A DNA stretch of 64,000 nt from Mesostigma viride (Eukaryota > Streptophyta > Mesostigmatophyceae > Mesostigmatales > Mesostigmataceae). Made by a program: the position numbers and the translations under genes. The DNA lies in assembly GCA_009746045.1 (NCBI GenBank), contig RPFO01001124.1, positions 1 through 64,000 on the forward strand, written 5' to 3'. The first letter of the stretch is position 1. The number at the start of each line of letters is the position of its first letter. The notes under the pieces were generated by a model. The model had not been told where the DNA came from and ran no database searches. It saw nothing but the letters and a program-made list of their open reading frames with translations. Below are positions 47,012 through 59,000 of the stretch, one piece after another.

Positions 47012-48090
47012 GAGCGAAGGTCATGGTTGACTGTGGAGGAGGACACGCCCTCACGAGGGGGAGGATAGCGGTGCAGAATCGAGATGGAATAAGTATGGAG
47101 GAGGGAACAACCATCGGGAGCTGAGGATGGCCATGGAGATATGGTATCTATGGTATATTCTCCCCGATCTCTGGCCTGCGCTGGTTGTCTCCGTGATATG
47201 GTATCTATGGCATAGCCCTCATGCGGCGGAGCAGATATGTCCCGTTGAGCCCCCGGAGAGCACATTCCCTCATGAGCAAGTAGTGGGGACATGCCTGAGA
47301 GAAGAATGGGAGCTGAGATGTGCCCACGGGGACAGGTGGTCTTGGTGAGATGTGGCACCTGGGTTCCGTGCACGGGCAAACTATGGGAAAGCATGGGTGA
47401 TTAGCTTCCCACGTGGCAAGCCCATAGCAAAGCCGCCCACTTCAGATGCTAGCGCTTACTGGGCCTGTTGATATATGTGCCATTCGGCCCGCTTTGCTGT
47501 CTCCTGATGATCATTTACTGCGAGCTGGATGGGGAGCGTATGGACTGACCCAGGTAGACCCTGTGTGTGTGGCCACAAGGCGTGCTGATGGCTCAAAGGG
47601 TTGCCGGTTGACCTCCAAATGGGGAAGGTTTTGCTTGGGTTTTGGTATTGACTGTGAATAGTGCTTCAGGCCAGGGGTGGCCTTTGCTGTAAATATAGTT
47701 TGTCGGCACCTTGAGAGTGGTGCTGATGCCAGGAACACACATAGAGAGAACGCGGTGCACCCAGAGTGGGCCCGCCAAGGTTGTGCCCACAGCTATTTGC
47801 ATAGTTCTAAATGCGATGTTAATGAATTAATTAATTAGCTCACGTGACAGCGTCACGTGGATGCCAATACAGAGTAAAGGAACCTTCAACCCCTATACAC
47901 GACGGAGGAGGCGGGAGGGCGCCCTAGCGTCTCTCAATGCCAGAGTGGGCAGGCCACAGCTAGAGTGCTCTCTCCGCAGCAGGGTGCCTGGGCGCATGCA
48001 ACACTCTAGGGGTGCACTGCAACCATGCGCAGTACCAAATGCAGTCTGACGCATATGTAGCTCATAAGGCCGGCCGGTGAGGTGGGCTCA
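47012..48090. other. GST 3' flank, no gene recognised
   Basis: The first bases after the stop repeat the end of the gene: ACACGCCCTCATGAG at 46,999-47,013 recurs as ACACGCCCTCACGAG near 47,043. GATATGGTATCTATGG occurs twice (47,138 and 47,196). Between them is a minus-strand copy of the interspersed ACAACCAGCGCAGGCC repeat also found at 50,825 and 58,941. No coding region was found. Confidence 0.5.
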
Positions 48091-48095
48091 AGACG

Positions 48096-48530
48096 GTGGC
48101 TAAGGCGCAAGCCATTGACCACGTACATTATGATCGAGCAATGGCTGATCGGCATGCACTGTACTGCCCGGCTGAACGGCACTGTAACCAGGATGCTCTG
48201 ACAGACCTAAGTCCTGAACATATTAAGCCATTTTCCACACATAGGTCGTTCGAGTCTTTGTACCATGGTAAGATCATGGGTAAACCTGCCATGAACTATA
48301 CACAGCAGAACTTTGCTGGCCGACCTAGTGGTCCTGTCCAAGCTATAAGTTTGAACACCGCATTCACTCCCTCTCTCTTGCTTGGACAGCTATGCAGAAC
48401 AAGAAGAGGTGGAAGACGATTGTCCAGGCCGGCCCACATGCACGCCGGCCCCTGTGGGCAAGCCCCCTCCCCCCAGAAGGATCGAAGGGGCGCTTTGTTG
48501 AGTAGAACTTACTTAGTTAGGGTTTTCTAG
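48096..48530 (+). pseudogene. LINE ORF2 C-terminal fragment
   Basis: This segment matches the end of the 24-kb LINE ORF2 in the opposite orientation: RSFESLYHG corresponds to PSLESLYQG there, and the end reads MQNKKRWKTIVQ with PLWASPLP, matching MQNKTRWQNIVK and the PVGKLPLPKS end. Frames are broken, so only the 3' end of an element is present. The remainder of ORF2 is absent. Confidence 0.65.
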
Positions 48531-49242
48531 ATTAGCTTAGAGTTAGCTTAGACCGGTTTCCCGGCCTCGCCCACCTCCATCCATCCAGAAAGGGAATACG
48601 TGCTACAAGATCTCCCAACTCCTCGACGCAACGCAGCCTGGCGGCTGCGCTCGGCAATGGAAATACGTCTGCATCTCCGGCTGCAGCTTCGCCCTCAGGT
48701 CCGGAAGGCAGTGGTGACACTAGTCGCGCACTGGTGGTCGCCCAGATACCTCCCAGGCTTTCCTCGCCCTCTGCATCGCCTGACCCTAAGCGCAGTCGCC
48801 AGGCGAACCTGCCGGCTGGTCTGAGCGCGATTTTGACGTCGACAGGCTCTTTACCACCCTCGACGTCAACCGGCCTGGCCTGTTTGACATGCCACCCATC
48901 AAGAAACTGGAGCTCGTGTTTTACGGGTCACACGCCTCACTGCTGGCCCTGTGCCAGCAAGTCTCCAATTCAAAACCAACTTTTTCCGCAACGGAGCTGA
49001 CGGCCGGTTTTCCCACCGTGCATCTTCAGACGTCCCTTCTTTGACCAACCTGGCCGGCTGGTCTCGCCCCCGCCTTCAGCTCACAGCTCCTTTGATTTTA
49101 AGTTGAAAAAATTTTAAAAACAGGAGGTGCCCGCAAATTAAGCCGCGAAACCGAACCAGTCTAACTCTAAGCTAATCTAATCTAGAAAACCCTAACTACT
49201 TTACTCAGCAAAGCGCCCCTTCAGTCCTCTTGCGGGGGGGGG
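48478..49242. repeat. Inverted repeat flanking an ORF1-like segment
   Basis: 48,478-48,563 (GAAGGATCGAAGGGGCGCTTTG, GTTAGGGTTTTCTAGATTAG) recurs inverted at about 49,150-49,242. These look like LINE 3' ends facing each other, giving a head-to-head arrangement around 48.6-49.1 kb. A G26 run follows at 49,234-49,259. Confidence 0.75.
48617..49043 (+). pseudogene. LINE ORF1-like N-terminal segment
   Basis: Begins with the ORF1 head also seen at 28.7 kb (SLAAALGNGNTSAS, SPSASPDPKRSR). It then continues with unrelated sequence (FDVDRLFTTLDVNRPGLFDM, KKLELVFYGSHASLLAL) to a TGA at 49,041-49,043. No ATG fits the frame. It may be a different ORF1 subtype or a chimaeric copy. Confidence 0.5.
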
Positions 49243-49261
49243 GGGGGGGGGGGGGGGGGCT

Positions 49262-51330
49262 GCCCACAGGGGCGGTACGATGGGCCTGGACTATCGTCTT
49301 CCAGCAGAGCTTGAGGTAGGTCGGCCATTTTCGCTCCCGTCGCCGCTGTACGTTGCTGTGACAGGGTCAAGTCGTCGTCCAGAGTGTATAGGAAGTCCCC
49401 AAGAGCTTCTTGCGGCATTTAAGAAACAACAGCTTATCCGCCATGCCGGCACTTATAAAGGTGAGGAGCAGGAGAGCCGCGGGCCAGCCTTACCCCGCAC
49501 GCGGGGAAGGCGGACAGCCGACATCCGTGCAGCTCACCAGTGAGTTGCATGGGGTTGAGAATGTCGAGCTTAAACGCTATGGCAAGAGCTAGACTCCGAG
49601 TCCTCACCTGCCGGCTGGTCGAAGTCAGTGCTTGACAATGACATATTGTGGCTGCGCTTGGTGACGTCGGCCTCCTCGCGGAGGTCGAGCGTTTGTTGCT
49701 TGAGCTGCATGGCCGCGATCGATGGTCGGGTGGAGGCGGTGCCAGGTGGTGTGGTGCTTCAGCATGTCCGCCCAGGTCTGCATGGGTGGGTCGAGGAGCA
49801 TCGTCGGCTGGGCCAGCAGATGCTGCCCCGGGCGGCAATCATGTCCTTCACGGGCTGCCGCGGTGAGGCCTGCGGTGTTTTGCAGGCACTCAATGGCGAT
49901 GGCGTTGTCACGAGTGTCCCTAGGCGTTTGTCGATGGCAGGAGCTGGGCCTGGATGTCGGCGGTGGACTACGTGGAGGCCGCAGTGGAGGTCGGGCCGCC
50001 TCGAGGCGAGGAGGGCCGGCCTTGAGGTGGAGGTGACGGTCAGTGGCACCTGGAAAAGTGAGATCTCGAGCTCAGCAGCCAGCGTGCATGCTGCATGCCC
50101 TGATTGAGCACTGCCACATCTGCAGCGAGGGGAGTCATGTGCTAGGCTCGAGGGCTTCCTTAATTAAGGATGGAGCTCGCGGAGCACTTCTGGGTACGGA
50201 AATGGAACGAGCCCAAATCTCGCCATCATGCAGAGCACACTTGAGAAGGGAGCAGCTCTAGAATATAATGTGCGCGGGAGTTGGGGGCGGGGGTGGGACC
50301 ACTCCGTCACATAGGTGAGGGGACACCATGTGTGCATGCACGCCGTCCGGGTTGATGAGGCGGTCGATATGCTGTGGAGATCCAGACCTGGCCAGCTCAT
50401 GAAGCGTGGCGTAGTCCCGGCCCATAGAAGATGCAGTGCAGTGCAGTGCTCAGGGACATGTTGGTCGATCCAGTCGTGATCGTCGACTTTGAAGGGTTGG
50501 GGCCGCGGAAAGCGCGGTACGTCTGTCAACTGGGCGCGCGATTCTGCTGACTGCTGGGCAACTGCGTTTGGGATCGGGCGTGGCCGAGGGCGAGGCCCGG
50601 CGCGCAGGTGTCCAGAGCCGCGTGCAAACTACTAACGAGCTTGAGTAGTGTCAACCCCTGCGGCTTAGCTGGGCATAGCGTGATAGATCATGAGGGTGCA
50701 GGTGCCGGCTGGTGCACCTAAAGTAAGGGTAGCTTACATTCCCACCCTTGCAGGAAGTAGCCCAGAATGTATTAAAAGCCATATGCCCCTTCTCAGGGAT
50801 ATGTCACTGCTACATATCAAAGAGACAACCAGCGCAGGCCAGAAATCGGGAGAATCCGGACCATGGTAGCTCGAGCCTGCCGTTATCTTTTCCGCGTTTT
50901 CGAGCGAGGAGTTGTGTTACAATTCAATTCAATTCAATTCAATTCAATTCAATTCAATTCAATTCAATTCAATTCAATTCAATTCAATTCAATTCAATTC
51001 AATTCAATTCAATTCAATTCAATTCAATTCAATTCAATTCAATTCAATTCAATTCAATTCAATTCAATTCAATTCAATTCAATTCAACCCCTGCCTGGTA
51101 GGCCGGGCGCGGAGCTACAGCCGGAGCTGCAGGCGAATTTTCTTGGCCCATCGCAGCCGCCAGGCTGCGTTGCGTAGTTGAGTGTTTGCTCGTCATATAA
51201 TATTGCATATTAGCCGCTTCAGGAAAATATATCAGCGTGTGCGTCTGAGAAAGACGTTCGAAGCGATTGTGATATTCACAGCCGAATTTGGTGCCCAAAC
51301 GTGAAAGTTACGAGCTCCGCGCCGTCAGCC
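49262..51330 (-). pseudogene. Second LINE ORF1 copy, heavily decayed
   Basis: Minus-strand copy of the 27.3-28.9 kb ORF1 region. The alignable parts include the DDDLTL segment (plus strand GGTCAAGTCGTCGTCCAG at 49,367), AGAGCTTCTTGCGGCATTTA at 49,401, the helix region and the start region near 51,195 (GCGTTGCGTAGTTGAGTG). Its 5' leader is shared too. Several frameshifts and indels are present. It is interrupted by the SINE-like copy C and its tail at 50.69-51.09 kb. Confidence 0.7.
50690..51086 (+). mobile_element. SINE-like element, copy C, with long (AATTC)n tail
   Basis: The core has TGAGGGTGCAGGTGCC, GGTGCACCTAAAG, TTGCAGGAAGTAGCCCAG and ATATGCCCCTTCTCAGGG. About 95 bp of other sequence is inserted, then GGAGTTGTGTTAC, matching the end of copy A. 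The tail at 50,922-51,086 is about 33 perfect AATTC units. It is nested in the LINE ORF1 copy, so it is younger than that copy. Confidence 0.65.
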
Positions 51331-51355
51331 ATGGAGCTACCTCGTGGCTCGTGGT

Positions 51356-53070
51356 TTTGCTGCACATGCATGTTCCGCCGCACCCGCGGGGCTCGGAGAG
51401 GGACCGAGGTGATGAGAGAGAGGTGCCGATATCCTTGCAGTCTACGCACCCCGTAAATGGACCTCAAGTGGGATCGCGACTGGTTTCCGGCCGGTCCGAG
51501 TTCTGCTGTCGTGTTGTTCTGGGCTTAACTTGTTGTCTAGGTTGCTAGCCAGTTTCTTTTCCGATCAAGCATTGTGTGGTTGCCTTGGGAATGGTTGTGT
51601 AACATGCTCAATAAATATATGGAAATGCATGCAAGGGCTACCTACACACAAACGCGCGGCTTCTGCTCCTCGCGCCTTCCAACTCAGATGATTACTGTAG
51701 TCCTTCCACGACGTTGGAACACTGTGCGTCCAGGAATAGTCAAGTCTGACTTTAAATTAGTACCTTCAACTAATTAATTCATTCAACTGCATGTGCCGTG
51801 GGCGAACCAACTGATACAGATACAAGGTGTTAGCTGCAATAGCATTGGTACTTGCGTGTGCTGCATTGCAGTTGCATGTGCGGCATCCAGATTCATTTTG
51901 CTATTAACTAGTGCGTGCCCTGAGTGCTCCATGCCCATACTGGTAATGCCACGCATCTATTTCTAGATGTGGACAAGCAGTTGCCTTGCAGTGAAGTGAC
52001 AGACAACAGGGATAGCCGCACAAAAGGCTGCAAGTTGATTGCCCCATACCACAGACAGTCAAACCAAGTTGCACAAGAAGTCAAGGAATAAACATCGTGT
52101 GAAGTTCATTTCACACACATGGGAAAATTCTGCCAGCCAGGAACATGCTTTTGCACAAGGTAACACAGAATGGAACCGTGGGATGGAAAGGTCTTTCGGT
52201 TCTTCCCATCATTTTACAGTCTCCGCCCGGATGATTCTTCCCAGATACGAGCACTATGACGTGCTGTATCTCAGCAAGACCTTATTCTTGACTTGATTGA
52301 TGGCACTTGGGATGGCACTGCATGAAGCGTTGCAAACGGGGAGGGGTGGAGGGGGGTGGAAGGTCGGTGATGAGGGTAATTCAGGGCGCTACGCAGGACA
52401 TCTGATCAAATTAAGACAGTGCCAAACAACATGCACTTCCATATGTACATGCTGTCTTACTTGCGACCTGCACTGTGGCTCATTGATTTTAAGTGAAATT
52501 GCATGAGTGTTGAACTCGCCAAGATGCACAGGCTGCGCAGGTGACCCAATCTATCACCACAATTGTCAGAGAGTAGCGGTTTCTCTATGAAGAAAAGTAT
52601 GAAAAGCATGATAGCCAAATGCTGTGCTCTTTTGCACAGGTGCCGTCACTCAAACCCAGGCACACTATGTGGTAATAATGCGGCTATCTGTGACAACTCC
52701 TGCTATGCTGCAACCCAAAAGTGCCATCTACGCATTTCAGCCCGTTGTGACCTTGAAATCGGCCACGCTCACCCACATCATCACACGTGTTTCAGGAAAA
52801 AACTGATTGTACTTTTAATCACAGTTTCCAGGGCACAGCCTTCCCCCCCTATGTGGTACCATGGACCAATGTCTTCTACCAAGGTAGCCTCAGTCAACTT
52901 GCAAAGCGGGAACCAAACAAGGACATTACTGCACCTGACACAGAAACATAGAACCCAGCGCCAAAATCAGTCACATCCGATGTGAGATGATCCTGTCTGC
53001 GGGATTATGCCTTCAGGTGGTTTCGATGCGTATTAATCTGAAAAAAGACTTTGTCATGAGAGCTCAATGC
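51356..53070. other. No gene recognised
   Basis: AT-richer sequence with only short open frames and no recognisable domain. Because exon 10 of the neighbouring minus-strand gene ends with a possible donor (GTAAGC at 53,074), a further short exon could lie here; none was identified. Confidence 0.5.
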
Positions 53071-56000
53071 TTACAGAGGTGGGGGGAGCCTTGAAACAAC
53101 TTGGCAGATTTCCGCCACCTCAACGTCAGAAGGGGACACCTGTGGAAACAGCAGACGTTGCAGGAAGATCAAGGCGGATGCACCGGTCCATCCCAAACGA
53201 CAACAGCCCATGAATTGGTCGAAAGGCTCTAGAGCATTGTCCCATTTCGCTTGCTTTCCCAGTCCCTGCGATAGGAATCGAGACCCTTGTACATATCTCA
53301 ATCACCTCACTGCCCATACCAGACAGTATCGTGATGAGTGTTACCAAGCCCACAGCACAAGCAGAAGGGAGCATAGCGCACGCCAACATTCGGCCCTGCG
53401 CTTTGTCCATGCTGCAAAGCCAGGAGTGATAAGGTCAGGGAGGAAACGATTATGACAGGGCCTTGTATAACAAGGGGAGCTTGATTTCTGTCTACTAGGA
53501 GTGACCAGCAGTACAAATCCCTCTCCCCCTCCCCCTCCCCGTCCTCCCCCCCCCCCCCCGCTCTCCCTGCCTCTTGGCCCTCCTCTGTCCATTGGCACAC
53601 TTGATACAACACCGTGGCTCCATCCAGCCTTGTGACATCCCCCCCACCCCGTCCTTCACCCCTCACCTGTCCTGTCACCTTGCCTTCTCCACACCGCAGG
53701 TGGCTCCGTGGCCTCCCAACTAAAGCAGGCATCCGTTTTAGCATATGGGCGACTCTCTGTGGTGTGATGTGATGTCTTGCCCTGTCCTGTCTTGCCACCT
53801 TTTCTGCGCCAACCCCCCGCCCTGGCTCACCGTCAGTTCGCGGAGTGCGCCGGACTCGCAGTCCACGACAAGGGTGATTACATGCTCCACGGTGCGGGTT
53901 CTGCCACCCGGAGCCACCACTGACGCTGCCGCTGTTGAGGGGGTGGTGGCGTTCCTGCTCGCGCAGGCATCAGCAAGGGAGGCGGCAGCGCATGCGGTAC
54001 CAGGTGGCGCGGTTGCGGGTGGCAGCACGGTGGTCACTGCGAGGCTCACAATCCCTGGGTCTTCCAGCGGGGACGCCTCGGCCAGCAGGCGGGTGCCGGA
54101 GACGTTGGACAGCAGGCGGAGCATCTCGCGGTACCTGCAGGGGTCGGGGAGGGAGGCAAGAAGGGGTAATAACGTGGAACAATGCAGGTTACGGTGACGT
54201 GAGAGGGTGAGGGCAGTTGAATAAGAATATGAACAGAGGAGCTGGGTGATAGAGCAGACTCGTGCTCACACAGCATATCGTCAAGGCATATGCACGGCAT
54301 GAGTCTATTCGGGGAATGCTGCGTGTGCTGCTTCCTCCCCTCCATCCACCGTGTGCACACTCGATCGTTCCTGAGTAACCACACGTTCTAAGTAACCACT
54401 GTCGTGCAACTTTGGTCCACAACTCACGAAAAGAGATCCTGAAAAGGTGGGAGTTCTGCTCGCGCCCTGTATGGCCCTAAATACAAAGCAATAGCGACAT
54501 CTAAGCAATCGCAATGCCCGCTGCTGTGGTGCCACACCTCATGACAAAGCGCGGCCACGCATCACCCAAACTGGAGGTGGGCTTGATCAAGGCATCCTCA
54601 GGGAAAAGGTGGCAGATGCCAGCAAGCCACGCGTTGGCTCACCATTCCGACGCCTCTTTCCGGGAGGCCACCGCCGTGTCCACCGTCTGCCGCTGCAGCA
54701 GGTCCCACTGCGCCTGCTGCAGCTCCGCGCGTAGCGCGGCCAGCTGGGATGAAAGACAATGCGACGTGTTGTCACACAAACGCATGAGGAAGCCAAGGGT
54801 ACAGTACGTCATCGTTCATACATACGGCCCTCGTTCCTGCCAGTTGCACTATCATGGGATGGCAAAATGTGCCCTGGATGATTAACTTATCCAAACAACA
54901 CTGTCAACAGGTGTTCAGACGGTTTTGTGCATGGCACCCATCCATCCACCAATCATGTTACGCAAAGCAATATCCAAGCAACCATGGATGCTGCCTCTGC
55001 GCTGCGGACAGCCGGACCCCTACCGTGCAGGGGCATGATGCAGACGATATCTGGAACTTTCGTGTAACTATTTTTTCTAATGACATTAGCACAGTACTCC
55101 GTGGCATGCCCATGTGCATGACACGCAAATACTTACTTACCGTGCAGGCAGGCATGGGGATGTCGGCAGAGAAGCCAAACCAAGAAAGCTGTTTGCATAC
55201 TTCAATGCAGCAATACCAACATACATCAGTGATACCAGTAGTCATAGCGAATATCTACATGACGTGACGCCTTTCAGCTGATTCGAACCAGTGGGCACAG
55301 CAAGCGAAATTTATGCCACCATCCACCACTCGTGCGCACCCACCTCCTGCCCCGCCTCTGGGCGCAACAAGCCACTGCCAACCATAACCAGGCGAATGCC
55401 TGCCACTAGTGTTGCGCACCCACCTCCTGCTCCGCCTCGGTGATGCTGGCCTCCAGCGCAGCCCCTTCCTGCGCAGCCGCCAGCACGCTCTCCTCCACCA
55501 AACGCAGTGCCGCCTCCTGCGCCCGGGTGTGGGTGGGTGTGGGTGTGGGTGAGGGTGTGGGTGTGGGTGTGGGTGTGGGTGTGGGTGTGGGTGTGGGTGT
55601 GGGTGTGGGTGTGGGTGTGGGTGTGGGTGTGGGTGTGGGTGTGGGTGTGGGTGTGGGTGTTCATGGGTTGCGTGCATTAATTAGAACGACCATCATGAGC
55701 TATGATTCTACTGTGATTCTAGCATGAATACCATAATCATGATCACGATGATATAGAAGATAGGCGAGCGCCGAAGCATCCCTCTGGTTGAAGCTGGGGG
55801 CCCCAACATAACCAGCTATGGGATGACGTTGCGCCCCCAACATAACCAGCTATGGGATGATGTTGTGCCCCCGACATAACCAGCTATGGGATGACGTTGT
55901 GCCCCCAACATAACCAGCTATGGGATGACGTTGTGCCCCCAACATAACCAGCTATGGGATGTCGTTGTGCCCCCGACATAACCAGCTATGGGATGACGTT

Positions 56001-59000
56001 GCGCCCCCGACATAACCCGCTATGGGATGACGTTGTGCCCCCAACATAACCAGCTATGGGATGACGTTGTGCCCCACAGACTTGCCTCAAGGCGGGAATG
56101 GAGGTTTCCTGGTTTCCCCTTTCACAGCCTGGTCTCTCTGGTGATGAGCCTGGTGTGGATACCCAGCCGCCAACTGCATCTCCCTGAGCATCTGACGATA
56201 GAGTCTCTTGCTTGAACATGGACAGTAGCGTATTTGTCCTTTGTGCCTTTACTCTGGTCCAGCTTAGCTCACAGGAAGCTATCACCGCCTACCCATGTAC
56301 ATCAACCCTCAAGCCACCAGAACTGCAAAGTTAGCGATGTGTACGACTCTCTGGCGAACGTTGCAATTGCGTAGGGTCGTGACCCCCATATCTGTGCTAA
56401 CACTGCTCTGCGTCACTGACATGGAGAACATGCCCCCTGCCTAGTCATCCGTGGGTCGGGGCCGGTGTGCTAGCATAACCGCTCCGACCGGTGCGGCCCT
56501 CGCATCAGCTGGGCAATGCAGGCCAGCCGTATGGGTGAGGGTGGGCGCTACAACCAAGCAGGCGGTAGGGGCATGACAAGGAGGTAGAGAATCCATGGCA
56601 AAGCAGATAGTCCCTTCTCCAGTGGTGGAGCATTGTAGCCTTGTTGCAGATTGACAAGTGAATTGCCTTGTTTACGGCTTGCCTCCCCTGCGGTGAAGCT
56701 CCTGGACATTTAGGAAGGCCCAATCTGCAAGCCTGATGCCAATGGTGAGCCATGCATCTGCCCTGCTTGTGGCCGCTAGCTCCTTCAAACATGCAAGCGA
56801 AAACGACGTGGACCGAAATGCTTTGGGAATGCAATGCCGGCCCCGCACCTTTTCTGCCAGAATCGCCTTGCATGCGCGTTCCTCCTGGACAGGGGCCAGA
56901 AAGGGCATTTACATCAACAGGTGCAGGCACACCATTGTTTTGCAGAGATGGGTTTAACTTGATCGGATTCACGACAAAGATTTTTACTGTCTAATGAGCT
57001 CTGGGGCGGCCACATGCCCTTGGCCACTCATGAAAAGATTTCGGCTGTCGGTCGCTCCACATGAGACAGTCATGACCTGTTTTGACATTGGCTACACCCT
57101 GGTGATTACTACACCCTAGTAAATCCACACCCTGGTAATATCTTTGGTCCAGGCTGCACCTGATGTGGGATTGCCCGCTGACGGGATGCTGTGTGGCCTC
57201 CGCTACGCAACGGGTCATTCATCATGTTGTGTGCGTGGATGGCCACAGGATGCAGGGGAAATGAACACAAGACCAAAGAACTGTGAAGGAAGCGAGGCAG
57301 CAGGGAAGGCGGGATGGAGGAGAGAAGGGAAAGCGGGTGGGTGCGATGATGGAGTTGGGTGGCATGGTGTGGGGCAAGGCGGGTGGACAGCAATGTGGGC
57401 ATTGTGTCTGTGTGTGTGCATGTATGTATGCCTGTGCGTGCTTGTGTGCACTGTGGTCTAGGGTGGGGGCGTCTTCGTGGTCTGCTTAGATGTGTGAATG
57501 AGTATGTGTGTGTGTGTGCGTGTGCCAGCAGGTGCCGCGTACCATGACCAGCGCGTCTTCCTCGCGCGTGTCGTTGCAAGCATCGATCTAGCATTGGAGC
57601 AAGGGCGAAGGAAGCAGGCAGGGCAACGGAGCAGGAAAAGGCGACACGTGGCAAATTGGTGGAGCAATACAGAACGTCATCTGAACACGTCAACAGCACA
57701 GCAAATATTCCACAGCGCCACCTATTCTGCATTCTTGCGTAAACAAGTTGCCTTGTGGCCCTGCTGTTTCCTGTGGCGATGAGCACATTGCCTAGTGGCC
57801 GTTTAATGGTGGCCTAGTGGCGGTCGCAATCACCCAGAATCCGTCACAAGAAGCAGGTAGCAAGGACAGTCCTGCCTACCCGTCAAATCACAAGCCGGCG
57901 GGCAGCTTTATGAGCATCAAGGTGCAATTGGGCATCATCCTGACTACTAGAAACACATGCACATCGGGTAACATGGATGCGATGCATGGGAACACGACAA
58001 CAAGGCAGCGGCAGGCGTGCGATTGTCACTATGGCCACGAATGGTACATCGATAAAGATAATTGATGGTAGAGATGTAGATATGGTAGTAATTAATTGTA
58101 GTAGATATAGTTACTAGAATTCTAATACACATTCCCTGTTGACATGGAGGAAAAGACAGCCACCATCACGCCACGCGGGATCATACCAGCGTCCGTACGG
58201 AGTGGAACTGGGATAGCGCATCCGCGTGCTCTTTCTGGAAGCTGTCCAGGTCTGCAGGCAGCGGAACAATGAAGTAATGCAAAGTATGCAATAGTAATGC
58301 ATGGGCAGGCGGGGAACCGAGCAGGGGCAGGATCAAGGGTACGTGTTAACTCAAACTACAACCTTACATGGTGCCTTGAAGGATCACCATCAGTTTGAAG
58401 GCAATGGAGAGCAGAAAGCTAGTCCTCAGCAGGGTGCAGGTGGCGGGGCGCAATCACGTCATCATGGTCCAATCTGCTGCCAATGGGGAGCACCAACGGC
58501 CATAGTGCACCTGCTATAGTGCACCTGCTATAGTGCACCTGCTATAGTGCACCTGCTATAGTGCACCTGCTATAGTGCACCTGCTATAGTGCACCTGCTA
58601 TAGTGCACCTGCTATAGTGCACCTGCTATAGTGCACCTGCTATAGTGCACCTGCTATAGTGCACCTGCTATAGTGCACCTGCTATCCCCCCAAGCCAATA
58701 AGAGGCAGGCCCAAGCGGAGAATAGGGTGACATGGGAGGAGGGGGGGGGACAAGGCTTGACAATGATTGGACAAAATGAGGATGGAGGGGATGAAGAAGT
58801 GGAGAGGGGGGACAAGACGGAGGGGGGGGCATCCAGAAGGGTTAGAAAGCAGCAACACACAGAAGGGATAGACAGCAGTAACACTCAGCCACAGTTCCAA
58901 GCTAGCTCGCTGGATTAGGTGGGTTTGTATCATATCAACGTGACAACCAGCGTAGGCCAGAAATATGGTGATAGAGTTGACCTGTGGTGACTCTAATCGT

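Noticed and set aside
50748-51181. Open frames of repeated Phe-Asn-Ser-Ile-Gln
   Set aside because: Pure translation of the (AATTC)n tail of a SINE-like element.
52563-52985. 140-codon plus-strand open frame
   Set aside because: No domain, no splice-consistent continuation, and no support beyond length.
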